Position numbers and translations under genes: made by a program. DNA of 64,000 nucleotides, from assembly GCF_001665685.1 (NCBI RefSeq), contig NZ_LZTB01000035.1, positions 1 to 64,000 of the forward strand, given 5' to 3'. Shown piece after piece: positions 9,767 through 19,227 of the stretch. This stretch comes from Mycobacterium sp. 852013-50091_SCH5140682. GTDB taxonomy: Bacteria; Actinomycetota; Actinomycetes; Mycobacteriales; Mycobacteriaceae. The notes under the pieces were generated by a model. That model made no database searches. It had not been told where the DNA came from and saw only the letters and a list, made by a program, of their open reading frames with translations. Position 1 is the first letter of the stretch. Each line of letters starts with the position of its first letter.

Positions 9767-10627
9767 ATGGAGCGCCGGCAGTTGGAGTACTTCCTCGCCG
9801 TGGTGGAGCACGGCGGGTTCACCAATGCTGCGCGGGCCTTGTACGTGGCACAACCGTCGCTGTCACATGCGATTGCAGCGCTGGAGGCCGAACTGGGCGG
9901 AGCATTGTTCCACCGGTTGCCACACGGAGCGGTACCGACAGCAGCTGGCGAGGCGCTCATCGTGCCCGCCAGACAGGTGACTCGGGACCTGTCCACGGCG
10001 GCGGCGACGGTGCGTGAAGTCCTCGGGTTGTCTGGTGGCCGGCTGGACATCGTTGCGCAGACCACGTTTGCCGTCGATCCGCTTTCGGGATTGCTGGGCG
10101 AGTTTATGCGCAGCCATCCGAAGGTCACCGTTCGAGTGGCCGATCCCGAACAGGCAACGCAGGTAAGCCATCTGGTGCGGAGCGGGGATTGCGAACTCGG
10201 GTTGGTGGACGCGACTGTGCCCTGTGGGGACCTGGAGTCGATGTTGCTCGGCGATCTTACCCTTCACCTGGTGTTGCCACCGGGACATGCCCGGCAACGA
10301 GCAGTCGCTCTCGCCGACTTGGCTACTCTGCGGTTCGTGGCGACCCCGCAAGGCACTGCCACGCGCGGCGTACTCGACGAGGCCCTACGGCAGATAGGGC
10401 TCGCACCGGAGATCGCGGTGGAAACCACGCACCGGGCGATGATCGTGCCGCTCGTGCTCGAAGGTGCTGGGGCCGCTTTGCTACCGCAGTCAATGGCAGC
10501 GGACGCGGGCGCCAAGGGCGCGGCGGTGGTGACGACCGACCCACCGCTTCGCTACTCCGCTCGGCTGGTGTGGCGATCGGGACCGCTTTCGCCGGCCGCC
10601 GCAGGGTTCGTTGCGCTCGCGCGCTGA
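9767..10627 (+). CDS. LysR-family transcriptional regulator
   Basis: A 286-residue regulator. The N-terminus is a classic LysR winged helix-turn-helix (MERRQLEYFLAVVEHGGFTN, then AARALYVAQPSLSHAIAALE). Residues 90-286 are the periplasmic-binding-protein-like effector domain. It lies 204 bp upstream of an MFS transporter and arylsulfatase on the same strand, so it most likely controls that unit, perhaps in response to a sulfate ester or its alcohol. That link rests on position only. Confidence 0.93.
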   Translation: MERRQLEYFLAVVEHGGFTNAARALYVAQPSLSHAIAALEAELGGALFHRLPHGAVPTAAGEALIVPARQVTRDLSTAAATVREVLGLSGGRLDIVAQTTFAVDPLSGLLGEFMRSHPKVTVRVADPEQATQVSHLVRSGDCELGLVDATVPCGDLESMLLGDLTLHLVLPPGHARQRAVALADLATLRFVATPQGTATRGVLDEALRQIGLAPEIAVETTHRAMIVPLVLEGAGAALLPQSMAADAGAKGAAVVTTDPPLRYSARLVWRSGPLSPAAAGFVALAR

Positions 10628-10831
10628 GATGGACTCCGCCGGACTCACCGTCGGCGATCGCCGCCCATAGAACATGTGAATGGGATCAATCGAAAAGCAG
10701 TCTCGGCCCGGACGCGAAAGGCCGTTCCCTGACGGATGCGCACGTGGAACTGTGATAGCCGACACACACATAGCGAAAACGCTGAGTCGGATTAGTGAGC
10801 GCATCAATTCGAATGCAGGGAGAAAATCTCG

Positions 10832-12190
10832 ATGAGTTTCGATGTTGTCGATGAAGCCCCTCTGGGCAGATTCCATTACAAACTTGCGGCCGCATGCAGT
10901 GGCGGGCCTCTATTGGATGGGTACCTGCTGGCCATCGTGGGCATCGCGCTACCCGGGATCGCGAGTGAAATGAGACTTTCAACAACCATCGAAGCGACTC
11001 TCGGCGTGGCGGCATTGATCGGGATGTTCTTCGGGGGCCTGATATTCGGTCCGATCACTGATCGAATCGGCCGCAAGACGATGTACACCCTCGATCTCTT
11101 GGTGCTGATTGTGGGGTCTGTGTTATCGATATTTGTCACCGAAGCGTGGCAGCTGATCATTTTGCGATTTCTGATTGGCGCGGCGATCGCGGCTGATTAC
11201 CCCATTGCCACCTCCCTGCTCACCGAATGGTTACCGCGCCGCCAGCGTGGGCAGATGTTCACCTGGGTGATCATCATCTGGTACGTCGGTGCGGCGCTCG
11301 CCTATTTGGTGGGCTACTTGATCATCGAGAGCATCGGGCACGAGGGCTGGCGATGGATGCTGGCCTCCGGGGCGATCCTGGCGGCAGTGGTGTTCCTGCT
11401 GCGCCTGGGTACCCCTGAATCGCCCCGCTGGCTCGTCGCCGCTGGACGCGTCGACGAAGCTGCTCGGGTGGTCGAACACACTCTGGGCACCCCGGTGACG
11501 GCGGAGGAACTGTCGGGGGTCGTGATGCTGCCAGGAGAAACCCGCGGCAGCATCGCGGCGTTGTTTCGCGGCGTCTATCTGCGCCGGATGATATTTGTGG
11601 TCATCTTCTTCAGCTGCGCGATCGTCCCGCTGTTCGCCTTGCTGACCTTCGGCCCAAAGTTGCTGGAAGCCCTCGGTTTCGGCAGCGGAAACCTTGCCAA
11701 CTTGGGCACCGCGATCATCAACCTGGTGTTCGCCATCGGATGCCTGCCCGCCATGCGACTGCTAGAGACTGCAGGCCGGCGCAAGACAGTCATCTGGTCG
11801 TTTGCGCTGATGGTGCTGCCCCTCTTCGCGCTTGGGGCATGGGCTCACGCACCGGCGTTTTTCGTCGTGTCGTTCTTCTGCATGTACGCGTTGTTCTCCG
11901 GCGGCCCGGGGATCCTCGAGTGGGCGTACCCGAACGAACTGTTCCCGACCCACGTCCGTGCTGCTGCGGTCGGTATCGCCGTCGCGTTGACCAGGTTCGC
12001 AGCGGCCGTGGGTACGTTCCTCGTGCCGCTATCGCTGACGAGCCTGGGCACCTCCGCAACCATGTACATCGGCGCCGGCATCACCTTCGTGGGTTTCCTG
12101 ACCTGTGTGGCGTTGGCAGAGGAAACGAGCAACCGCTCCCTGGAGGACACCGGCGCCATACCCGCCCTATCGCCGGACCTTACGCACTAG
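10832..12190 (+). CDS. MFS transporter (sugar/organic-anion porter type)
   Basis: A 452-residue, 12-helix major facilitator. The loop after helix 2 carries the signature GPITDRIGRKTMYTLDLLVL, and the loop after helix 6 reads TPESPRWLVAAGRVDEA, as in the sugar/metabolite-proton symporter group. The second half has an equivalent loop (LLETAGRRKTVIW). ATG follows AGGGAGA. It is directly followed by an arylsulfatase gene 96 bp downstream, suggesting uptake of the sulfated substrate or of the alcohol it releases. Confidence 0.92.
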   Translation: MSFDVVDEAPLGRFHYKLAAACSGGPLLDGYLLAIVGIALPGIASEMRLSTTIEATLGVAALIGMFFGGLIFGPITDRIGRKTMYTLDLLVLIVGSVLSIFVTEAWQLIILRFLIGAAIAADYPIATSLLTEWLPRRQRGQMFTWVIIIWYVGAALAYLVGYLIIESIGHEGWRWMLASGAILAAVVFLLRLGTPESPRWLVAAGRVDEAARVVEHTLGTPVTAEELSGVVMLPGETRGSIAALFRGVYLRRMIFVVIFFSCAIVPLFALLTFGPKLLEALGFGSGNLANLGTAIINLVFAIGCLPAMRLLETAGRRKTVIWSFALMVLPLFALGAWAHAPAFFVVSFFCMYALFSGGPGILEWAYPNELFPTHVRAAAVGIAVALTRFAAAVGTFLVPLSLTSLGTSATMYIGAGITFVGFLTCVALAEETSNRSLEDTGAIPALSPDLTH

Positions 12191-12286
12191 CGCTGTGTGG
12201 CTCGGTCGCTCAACCGCTCGGGCGACGAGATGAGCGCGATCTCCTTGAATCCCAACAAGACACGTCATAGGAGCAGAAGAACCACC

Positions 12287-14653
12287 ATGACTGACTTTCA
12301 CGCAGGCCGGCACATACTCCCCGAGCCCGACCCGATCCAGACGGTGGTGACCGCGCTCGGCATCGACGAGCAGACCGCACCCTTCACCGCGGTACCCCCC
12401 ATTCAACCGCCGGCGGGGGCACCCAACGTGGTGATCGTGGTCATGGACGACCTCGGATTCGGGACCTCGAGCGCGTTCGGCGGCCCGTGCGAAATGCCTG
12501 CCGCCGAGCGGCTGGCCGACGGCGGCCTGCGGTACACCCGCTTTCATGTCACGGCATTGTGCTCGCCGACCCGACAAGCGCTGCTGACCGGACGCAACCA
12601 CCACTCGGTGGGCATGGGCGGTACGACGGAAATGGCCACCGCCGCACCCGGATACAACGGGTTTCGCCCCCGCAGCGCGGCAACACTTGCGCAGATCCTG
12701 CAGGGCAACGGATACAGCACCGCTGCGTTCGGCAAATGGCATCAAACCCCGCCGCGCGAGATCTCCCCGGTGGGCCCGTTCGACCGGTGGCCCACCGGGG
12801 AGGGCTTCGACCACTTCTACGGATTCATGGGCGCCGAGATGAACCACTGGTATCCGCTGCTTTTCCATGGCACCAACCCGGTCGAACCCAGTCGCCGACC
12901 CGAGGATGGCTACCACCTGTCCGAGGACCTGGCCGATCACGCCATCGATTGGGTGCGCATCCAGCGCACGTTGACCCCCGATCGTCCGTTCTTCACGTAC
13001 CTGGCGTTCGGTGCATCGCATGCCCCGCTGCACGTTGCGCGCGAATGGCAGGACAAATACGCGGGCCGGTTCGATCACGGTTGGGACAGGCAACGCGATC
13101 TCACATTGGAGCAGCAGAAGCGACTCGGAGTGGTCTCGCCTGATGCCGAGCTGGCGCCGTGGGCCGCGGGCGTTCCGCATTGGGAGGAACTCTCCGATAC
13201 CCAGCGGACATTGGCGGCCCGGTTCATGGAAACCTTCGCCGGATTCACTGAGCACGCCGACCATCAGGTCCAACGATTCGTTTCAGCGCTGGAAGAACTT
13301 GATGCGCTGGAAAACACGCTGTTCATTTACCTTCTCGGCGACAACGGTGCCTCCGGGGAAGGTGGAATCGAGGGCACCACGGTCGAGCACCGGCTTGGTC
13401 ATGGGATCGTCGACGATCCCGAGGTCATGATCGATGAGATCGACGAGATCGGTGGCCCCAACAGCTATCCGATCGCTCCGGTCGGGTGGGCGCTGGCGCT
13501 GAACACCCCCTATCAGTGGACCAAACAGGTGGCCTCCCACTTCGGCGGTACCCGCGATGGACTCATCGTGCACTGGCCGGCCGGTATCAACGACACCGGT
13601 GGCCGCCGTCATCAGTTCCACCATGTCATCGACGTGCTGCCGACCGTGCTCGACTGCGCCGGCATCCCCCACCCAACCTCCGTGAACGGAACGGCCCAAA
13701 AGCCCATCGAAGGCGTGAGCATGCGCTACACGTTCGACGCACCCGATAGCCGCGACCGGCGGAGGACCCAGTATTTCGAAATGTGCGGCAACCGCGGCAT
13801 TTATCACGAGGGGTGGATGGCCGTCACCCGGCACGGTATTCCCTGGGAGATGGTCCCTGACGCCGAGAAGCGGTTCGCCGACGACCGCTGGGAGCTCTAC
13901 CACATCGACTGTGACTGGACCCAGGCAAACGATCTCGCCGAGGCCGAACCCGATAGGTTGCGCCGACTGCAGGACCTGTTCCTGATCGAAGCGGCCAAGT
14001 ACCAGGTGTTTCCACTGGACCAGCGGGTGACGGAGCGGGAAAACCCGACGCTGGCCGGACGGATCGACCTGCTGGGCGGCCGTCAGCAGGTCACCTACCG
14101 GGGCGGCATGCGACGCTTTACCGAGGAGACGACACCGAACATCAAGAACCGTTCCCACAGCGTCACTGCCGACGTCGAGGTTCACGACAGCCAAGCTCGG
14201 GGCGTGATCATCTCGCAGGGCGGGCGGTTCGGTGGCTGGTCGCTCTATTGCCTCGACGGTCGAATCTGCTACGACTACAACTACTTCAATCTCGCGCACT
14301 ACACGGTGCGGGCGGTCCAGCCGCTTGCCGCGGGGAGGCACGAGGTCCGCATGGAGTTCCACTACGACGGCGGTGGCAACGGGCTGGGCGGGAACACCGT
14401 GCTCATGATCGACGGAGTCAAACATGCCGAGGGCCGGGTCGAGCAGACCATCCCCTACTACTTCTCGTTCGACGAGACGCTCGATGTCGGGGTGGACCTG
14501 GGTACTCCCGTGACGGATGACTATCCGACCCTCGACAATGCCTTCACGGGCACGGTCCACACCGTCCGCATCGATCTCGACAGCCCGGCGCAGGCGCAGG
14601 CTGATCCAGCTGCCGATGAAGCGCGCTACCGCCGCATCCTCACGTCACAATGA
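12287..14653 (+). CDS. Arylsulfatase (type I sulfatase)
   Basis: A 788-residue sulfatase, matching the length of mycobacterial AtsA/AtsD enzymes. Metal-binding residues lie in NVVIVVMDDLGFGTSSAFGG. The formylglycine motif Cys92-Ser-Pro-Thr-Arg (ALCSPTRQALLTGRNHHSVG) is intact, so the enzyme needs a formylglycine-generating enzyme encoded elsewhere. Further conserved parts are AAFGKWHQTP and YLLGDNGASGEGG. The C-terminal 190 residues form a beta-rich domain found in these long sulfatases. No signal peptide is seen, so it is probably cytoplasmic, consistent with the transporter upstream. The ATG at 12287 has AGGAG about 13 bases upstream; a GTG 30 codons earlier is less likely. It overlaps the next gene by ATGA. 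Confidence 0.93.
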   Translation: MTDFHAGRHILPEPDPIQTVVTALGIDEQTAPFTAVPPIQPPAGAPNVVIVVMDDLGFGTSSAFGGPCEMPAAERLADGGLRYTRFHVTALCSPTRQALLTGRNHHSVGMGGTTEMATAAPGYNGFRPRSAATLAQILQGNGYSTAAFGKWHQTPPREISPVGPFDRWPTGEGFDHFYGFMGAEMNHWYPLLFHGTNPVEPSRRPEDGYHLSEDLADHAIDWVRIQRTLTPDRPFFTYLAFGASHAPLHVAREWQDKYAGRFDHGWDRQRDLTLEQQKRLGVVSPDAELAPWAAGVPHWEELSDTQRTLAARFMETFAGFTEHADHQVQRFVSALEELDALENTLFIYLLGDNGASGEGGIEGTTVEHRLGHGIVDDPEVMIDEIDEIGGPNSYPIAPVGWALALNTPYQWTKQVASHFGGTRDGLIVHWPAGINDTGGRRHQFHHVIDVLPTVLDCAGIPHPTSVNGTAQKPIEGVSMRYTFDAPDSRDRRRTQYFEMCGNRGIYHEGWMAVTRHGIPWEMVPDAEKRFADDRWELYHIDCDWTQANDLAEAEPDRLRRLQDLFLIEAAKYQVFPLDQRVTERENPTLAGRIDLLGGRQQVTYRGGMRRFTEETTPNIKNRSHSVTADVEVHDSQARGVIISQGGRFGGWSLYCLDGRICYDYNYFNLAHYTVRAVQPLAAGRHEVRMEFHYDGGGNGLGGNTVLMIDGVKHAEGRVEQTIPYYFSFDETLDVGVDLGTPVTDDYPTLDNAFTGTVHTVRIDLDSPAQAQADPAADEARYRRILTSQ

Positions 14654-15039
14654 CAGAGTCCGATACAACGCGACCGAAGCGACCAGCCGGAGGAAGCGAC
14701 GGGTTTGCCATGATCGACAAGGAACCCGACTACCGATTCACCCTGGCCAACGAGCGAACGTTCCTGGCGTGGACTCGCACAGCGCTCGCTCTGCTTGCCG
14801 GCGGTGTCGCCGTCGGTCAACTGTTTGCCACCGGCGTAGACGAAGGGGGCCGCCGAGTTCTCGGACTCACATGCGTTGTACTCGCCACAGCCGTCGCGAT
14901 CGGGGCGTTCATTCGGTGGCGTCAGGTCCAAACCGCGATGCGTAGAGATGATCCGCTGCCGGATTCACCGATGGTCCGGCTGGCCGTCAGCGGGATCTGC
15001 GTGTCGGCCGTCATCTGCGCCGTGCTCATCCTCCTATGA
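14650..15039 (+). CDS. DUF202 (YidH-family) membrane protein
   Basis: A 129-residue protein with three predicted helices. The motif RFTLANERTFLAWTRTALAL is diagnostic for DUF202/YidH. The start overlaps the sulfatase stop (ATGA) and its own stop overlaps the next start in the same way, so translation is coupled through the three genes. Function of the family is unknown. An internal ATG at 14710 is an alternative start. Confidence 0.88.
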   Translation: MTESDTTRPKRPAGGSDGFAMIDKEPDYRFTLANERTFLAWTRTALALLAGGVAVGQLFATGVDEGGRRVLGLTCVVLATAVAIGAFIRWRQVQTAMRRDDPLPDSPMVRLAVSGICVSAVICAVLILL

Positions 15040-15356
15040 GTGCATCGCGAGCACGCGATCCTGGCCTGCAACCTGAACGCACTGCACTCGCTTGGCGCCG
15101 CACCGTGCTCACAGCGGCGGGTGTGGCGCTGATTTGTGCGCGGTTGTGGCTGGAGCACCACGCGTTGTGGATGCTTCTGACCACAATCATGGTGTCGCTC
15201 ACGGTATGCGTGACCAGCCTCGGACTGATCGTGCGTCGGCGGAGCTGTCACCACTCGCGCGACGTAGTACCACCTGCGACCTGCACCCTTGCCTTGACGA
15301 GCATGAGCGTCGCCGCGGCAGGAGGCGCCAGCGTAGTGGCGCTCTTCGGTAGTTGA
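15036..15356 (+). CDS. DUF202 family membrane protein, second of a pair
   Basis: A 106-residue protein with the shorter DUF202 signature GLQPERTALAWRRTVLTAAG and three hydrophobic segments. DUF202 proteins are often encoded as adjacent long and short pairs, as here, and probably form a hetero-oligomer in the membrane. The start overlaps the preceding stop (ATGA). Coupling to a sulfatase gene is the notable point. Confidence 0.85.
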   Translation: MSASRARDPGLQPERTALAWRRTVLTAAGVALICARLWLEHHALWMLLTTIMVSLTVCVTSLGLIVRRRSCHHSRDVVPPATCTLALTSMSVAAAGGASVVALFGS

Positions 15357-15550
15357 CTGGCAAAACTCCGTATCGGCTCCCGAGTCCCTGAACTGCATCA
15401 GTGTCTGAGTTGCATCCGCACCTCCACAACCACTACCTGGCGCAAACGGGCGGCTGGCAACAACATTCGACCACACGCAGCCTGTCCGGCGGTTCTTGTG
15501 ACGCGCAGCTACGTTGGGTGTGGTTGTGGGTGGTGCCGGCAGCGAACGCC

Positions 15551-15566
15551 TCAGTCATGTGACTGA
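15551..15566. promoter_or_regulatory. Putative operator, CAGTCA inverted repeat, copy 1
   Basis: TCAGTCATGTGACTGA is a perfect 7-bp inverted repeat with a 2-bp spacer. Its centre lies 59 bp upstream of the Rieske-glutamate synthase start. The identical 16-mer occurs at 28439, and near-identical copies at 23061 and 26179, each in front of a transcription unit of the same block. I infer the binding site of the LuxR-type regulator encoded at 19228-22026. Confidence 0.8.
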
Positions 15567-15617
15567 TGCGCAGACGCCAGAGATGGTCGACGGTTCAGGT
15601 GTGGAGCTGAGCCCCTC

Positions 15618-17240
15618 GTGACAATTGAATCCGCGACCGCGCTGCGAGTCGCCGCGCTGTCCGAACTGCCCGAGAACACTCCGTATGCCGTGGTGGCCGC
15701 AGGCGTCGATGTCGTGCTGGTCCGCCGCGGACTCGACGTCTCGGCACTCTACGGTCGCTGCGCGCACCGCGGCGCCCTGATGGCCGACGGTCGCGTCGAG
15801 GGTGATCTCGTGGTGTGCGGCGTGCACGGCTGGCGCTATGAGATCGATTCGGGAGTCTCACCGGTCAATCCATCGGTCAGACTGGCCACGTTCCCGGCAT
15901 GGGTGTCGGACGGGTCGGTCTACCTCGACGAATCGGCGATTGCCGAATTCGCCCGGGTCAATCCGCAGACCTATGCCGACGACGGCTACCAGGGCCGGTG
16001 GGTCAAGGCATCAGACACCGCCGAGGAACCGTACGTCACCCAGATACATGAGTGGGCGGCACACGGGCTGAGCAATGGCCACGGCCCGACGGCAGCCATG
16101 GGCGTGCCGCGAGATCAACTCCCGTCCTGGGATTCGATCCAGTTGGTCACAGCCCAGCTCTCGCGACTGCCGCTGCTCGACGACGAGCCGGTAAACACTC
16201 AAACGGTGATCGGCCCGAACGCATTGCGACCGTTGATGCTGGACATCCCGCTCTTCGTCAGCGACATGAGCTTCGGCGCTCTCTCCCAGGAAGCCAAGAC
16301 CGCTCTCGCAGCCGGCGCCGAACTCGCCGGAACCGGCATCTGCTCAGGCGAAGGTGGCATGTTACCCGAAGAGCAGCAAGCGAATTCGAAGTACTTCTAT
16401 GAGCTGGCGTCCGGCAGATTCGGCTGGAGCTTCGACCATCTGCACAAGGTCCAGGCCTTCCATTTCAAGGGTGGACAAGGAGCGAAGACTGGCACCGGTG
16501 GCCACCTGCCCGGCGCCAAGGTGGTCGGCCGGATCGCTGAGGTTCGCGGACTTCCGCCAGGCACCGCGGCCATCTCCCCGGCGCGGTTCCCAGACTGGAC
16601 TTCGCTGCAGCAGTTCAAGGATTTCGCTGCGCAGGTCCGCGAGGTTTCCGGGGGAATCCCGGTGGGCTACAAGTTGAGTGCGCAGCACATCGAACGCGAT
16701 ATCGATGCCGCGCTCGACATCGGTGTCGACTATCTCATCCTCGACGGCCGCGGCGGTGGAACCGGCGCCGCCCCGACGATCTTCCGCGACAACATCTCGG
16801 TGCCCACAATTCCCGCGTTGGCCCGCGCCCGGCGCCATCTGGATGGCGCGCACGCCCAGCAGGTCACGCTCGCGGTGACCGGCGGTATTCGCACGCCGGC
16901 CGACATGGTGAAGGCGCTGGCGCTCGGCGCAGATGCGATCGGGCTGTCCAACGCAGCCCTGCAGGCCATCGGCTGCGTCGGTATGCGCGCATGCAACACC
17001 AACACCTGTCCTGCAGGTATCGCCACTCAGGACCCGCTCCTGCGAGCCCGCCTGCCTGTGCACGCCGCTGCGCAGCGGTTACATCGGTTCCTTTCCGCCG
17101 CGGTCGATCTCATGGTTGTCCTCGCCCGGGCTTGCGGACATCGCCGTCTTGCCGACTTCCAACTCGATGATCTCGTAACGTTCGACCGTGACTTCGCCTA
17201 CCTGAGCGGGGTCCCGTATGCAGGAGCGATACCACTGTGA
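15618..17240 (+). CDS. Rieske-glutamate synthase domain fusion protein
   Basis: A 540-residue fusion. Residues 1-110 are a Rieske [2Fe-2S] domain with ligands Cys48/His50 and Cys67/His70 (CAHRG and CGVHGW). Residues about 130-540 match the FMN-binding synthase domain of glutamate synthase ([52 protein letters not shown]). The [3Fe-4S] cysteines Cys453, Cys459 and Cys464 are present (CVGMRACNTNTCPAG). The glutaminase domain and C-terminal beta-helix of full GltB are absent, so glutamine is not the nitrogen donor; ammonia or an amine is more likely. The Rieske domain probably feeds electrons to the Fe-S/FMN core. Start is GTG. The stop overlaps the next gene by 4 bp. Confidence 0.88.
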   Translation: MTIESATALRVAALSELPENTPYAVVAAGVDVVLVRRGLDVSALYGRCAHRGALMADGRVEGDLVVCGVHGWRYEIDSGVSPVNPSVRLATFPAWVSDGSVYLDESAIAEFARVNPQTYADDGYQGRWVKASDTAEEPYVTQIHEWAAHGLSNGHGPTAAMGVPRDQLPSWDSIQLVTAQLSRLPLLDDEPVNTQTVIGPNALRPLMLDIPLFVSDMSFGALSQEAKTALAAGAELAGTGICSGEGGMLPEEQQANSKYFYELASGRFGWSFDHLHKVQAFHFKGGQGAKTGTGGHLPGAKVVGRIAEVRGLPPGTAAISPARFPDWTSLQQFKDFAAQVREVSGGIPVGYKLSAQHIERDIDAALDIGVDYLILDGRGGGTGAAPTIFRDNISVPTIPALARARRHLDGAHAQQVTLAVTGGIRTPADMVKALALGADAIGLSNAALQAIGCVGMRACNTNTCPAGIATQDPLLRARLPVHAAAQRLHRFLSAAVDLMVVLARACGHRRLADFQLDDLVTFDRDFAYLSGVPYAGAIPL

Positions 17241-19180
17241 ACGATTCGGACCTCAATTGGTACAAGGCCGCCGACGCAGACGAACTCGACGACGGCGAAG
17301 TCGCCATGTGCCCCGTCGGGGTCAAGACAGTCGCCCTGACCAGACTCGACGGGCGCTACGGCGCGATCGACAATCGGTGTCCTCACCAAGGAGGCCCGCT
17401 GGGCCAGGGCACGTTGGAGAACGACAAGATCCGGTGTCCGTGGCACGGTTTCGACTTCGATCCGTTCACCGGTGAGGCCGCGGGCGGCCCCGACTTCAAT
17501 GTCCACACCTATCCGGTGGAGGTCCGTGACGACGGAATCTACGTCGGGACTCCACCACCGGCCCCGCATCCACGCACGGTCAGCGACGTGCTGGTGGACA
17601 CCATGACCAACTGGGGTGTCGATACCGTCTTCGGTATGGTCGGTCACTCGAATCTCGGTGTCGCCGAGGCCATGCACCGCGCCGAATCTGCGGGAAAACT
17701 AAGGTATTTCGGTATCCGCCACGAGGGTGCCGCGGCATTCGCCGCGGCCGCGTACGGCAAGCTCACGGGCCGGCCTGCCGCGTGCTTCGGTATCGCCGGG
17801 CCCGGTTCGACAAATCTGTTGACCGGACTGTACGACGCGAAATCCGACCGGGCCCCGGTGCTGGCGCTCTCCGGCAACGTGGATTCCTCGGTTGCGGGCA
17901 AAGGTGCCTTCCAGGACATCGATCTGCTGGCGGCGTTCGCCGACGTGTCCGCGTATTCGGCAATGGTGCGCTCCGGCTCCGATCACGCCGAACTGATGAC
18001 CATGGCGCTCAAACACGCCATCCTGAACCGCGGAGTCGGCCACCTGGTGTTGCCTGACGAAGTCCAGATCCTCGGAGCTCCGGAACAAAAGGCCTCCGGA
18101 CCTGACGGCCGGATGCCTGACTTGCGGGTCGCGCCACCGGCGGCTGCGCTCCAACAAGCGCTCGACGCGATCGCGGCCGCGACCCGACCACTGGTGATCG
18201 TCGGTGCCGGAGCGAAATTCGACATGCCGGCGGTTGTCGCGCTGGCCGAACGACTGCACGCACCGGTGTTGACCACCTTCAAGGCCAAGGGTCAGATCTC
18301 CGACGCCCATCCGCTCGCCTGCGGTGTGCTGGGCCGCTCCGGTACGCCCGTCGCCTCATGGATGATGAACAAGGCCGATCTGCTGCTGGTGTTCGGGGCG
18401 TCCTTCTCAAACCACACCGGGATCTCGCCGTACAAGCCGATCGTCCAAGTCGACACCGACCCGATGATGCTCGGCCGCTTCCGCCCGGTCACAGTTCCGG
18501 TGCTTGGTGACGTCGGAGTCACCGCCACGGCCGCGCTCGATGGTCTGCGCCCGAACCCAGACCTGGTGGACCAACGCCGCGAGGTTGCCGAGCGGTGGGC
18601 GGTATGGCGGGCGGAGAAAGCCCGCCGGGCGGACAAAGACCCCGCCGGACGGGTCGCCGCCGCAACAGTATTCGAAGAGCTCAGCCGCCTGGTGCCCTCT
18701 GATGCCGTTCTCACGGTGGACGTGGGCAACCACGCGTACTCGTTCGGCCGATATTTCGAAACCACCGGCCAGTCGGTGCTGATGTCGGGCTATCTCGGAT
18801 CCATCGGCTTCGGGTTCCCCGCGGCGATGGGTGCCTGGGCAGCTGCGCCGGACCGGCCCATCGTCGCGGTCACCGGCGACGGAGGCTTCGGTCAATACCT
18901 CGCCGAAGTCACCACCGCAGTGAAATACGACATGAACATCACGCACATCCTGCTCAACAACGGTGAACTCGCCAAAATCAGCGAAGAACAACGCAGCGCC
19001 GAGTACGCCGTTTGGCAGACGTCACTGCACAATCCCGACTTCGCCGGCTACGCGCGAAGCTGCGGTGCCTACGGGAGACGCGTCACCGCCGCGCAGGATC
19101 TCGGCTCGGCGATCGCCGAAGCCCTCGCCCATACCGGGCCGGCCCTCGTGGAGATCCTGACTGACCCGGCAAGCCACTAA
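17237..19180 (+). CDS. Rieske-ThDP-dependent enzyme fusion (pyruvate oxidase/acetolactate synthase-like)
   Basis: A 647-residue fusion. Residues 1-105 are a Rieske domain (CPHQGG and CPWHGF; Cys48/His50, Cys67/His70). From about residue 112 comes a three-domain ThDP enzyme: PYR domain with the cofactor-activating Glu163 in IRHEGAAAFAAAAYGKLTGR, central domain, and PP domain with the ThDP/Mg motif from Gly547-Asp548 (GDGGFGQYLAEVT) to LLNNGELAK. The fold suggests decarboxylation of a 2-oxo acid; the attached Rieske centre would be an electron acceptor, as in an oxidase or oxidoreductase. Starts with GTG overlapping the upstream stop, so the two Rieske fusions are translationally coupled. The exact substrate is unknown. 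Confidence 0.88.
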   Translation: MNDSDLNWYKAADADELDDGEVAMCPVGVKTVALTRLDGRYGAIDNRCPHQGGPLGQGTLENDKIRCPWHGFDFDPFTGEAAGGPDFNVHTYPVEVRDDGIYVGTPPPAPHPRTVSDVLVDTMTNWGVDTVFGMVGHSNLGVAEAMHRAESAGKLRYFGIRHEGAAAFAAAAYGKLTGRPAACFGIAGPGSTNLLTGLYDAKSDRAPVLALSGNVDSSVAGKGAFQDIDLLAAFADVSAYSAMVRSGSDHAELMTMALKHAILNRGVGHLVLPDEVQILGAPEQKASGPDGRMPDLRVAPPAAALQQALDAIAAATRPLVIVGAGAKFDMPAVVALAERLHAPVLTTFKAKGQISDAHPLACGVLGRSGTPVASWMMNKADLLLVFGASFSNHTGISPYKPIVQVDTDPMMLGRFRPVTVPVLGDVGVTATAALDGLRPNPDLVDQRREVAERWAVWRAEKARRADKDPAGRVAAATVFEELSRLVPSDAVLTVDVGNHAYSFGRYFETTGQSVLMSGYLGSIGFGFPAAMGAWAAAPDRPIVAVTGDGGFGQYLAEVTTAVKYDMNITHILLNNGELAKISEEQRSAEYAVWQTSLHNPDFAGYARSCGAYGRRVTAAQDLGSAIAEALAHTGPALVEILTDPASH

Positions 19181-19227
19181 GGCCGGATGTAATCGAAGGG
19201 GGCAGTCCCGAACCCAGTCCTTGGTCG

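Noticed and set aside
12167..14560. Long minus-strand frames opposite the sulfatase
   Set aside because: They are shadows of the sulfatase codon pattern; the plus-strand protein has all sulfatase motifs.
17237..19180. Plain acetolactate synthase (ilvB) assignment for the ThDP protein
   Set aside because: The N-terminal Rieske domain, the absence of a regulatory-subunit gene and the operon context do not fit branched-chain amino-acid synthesis.
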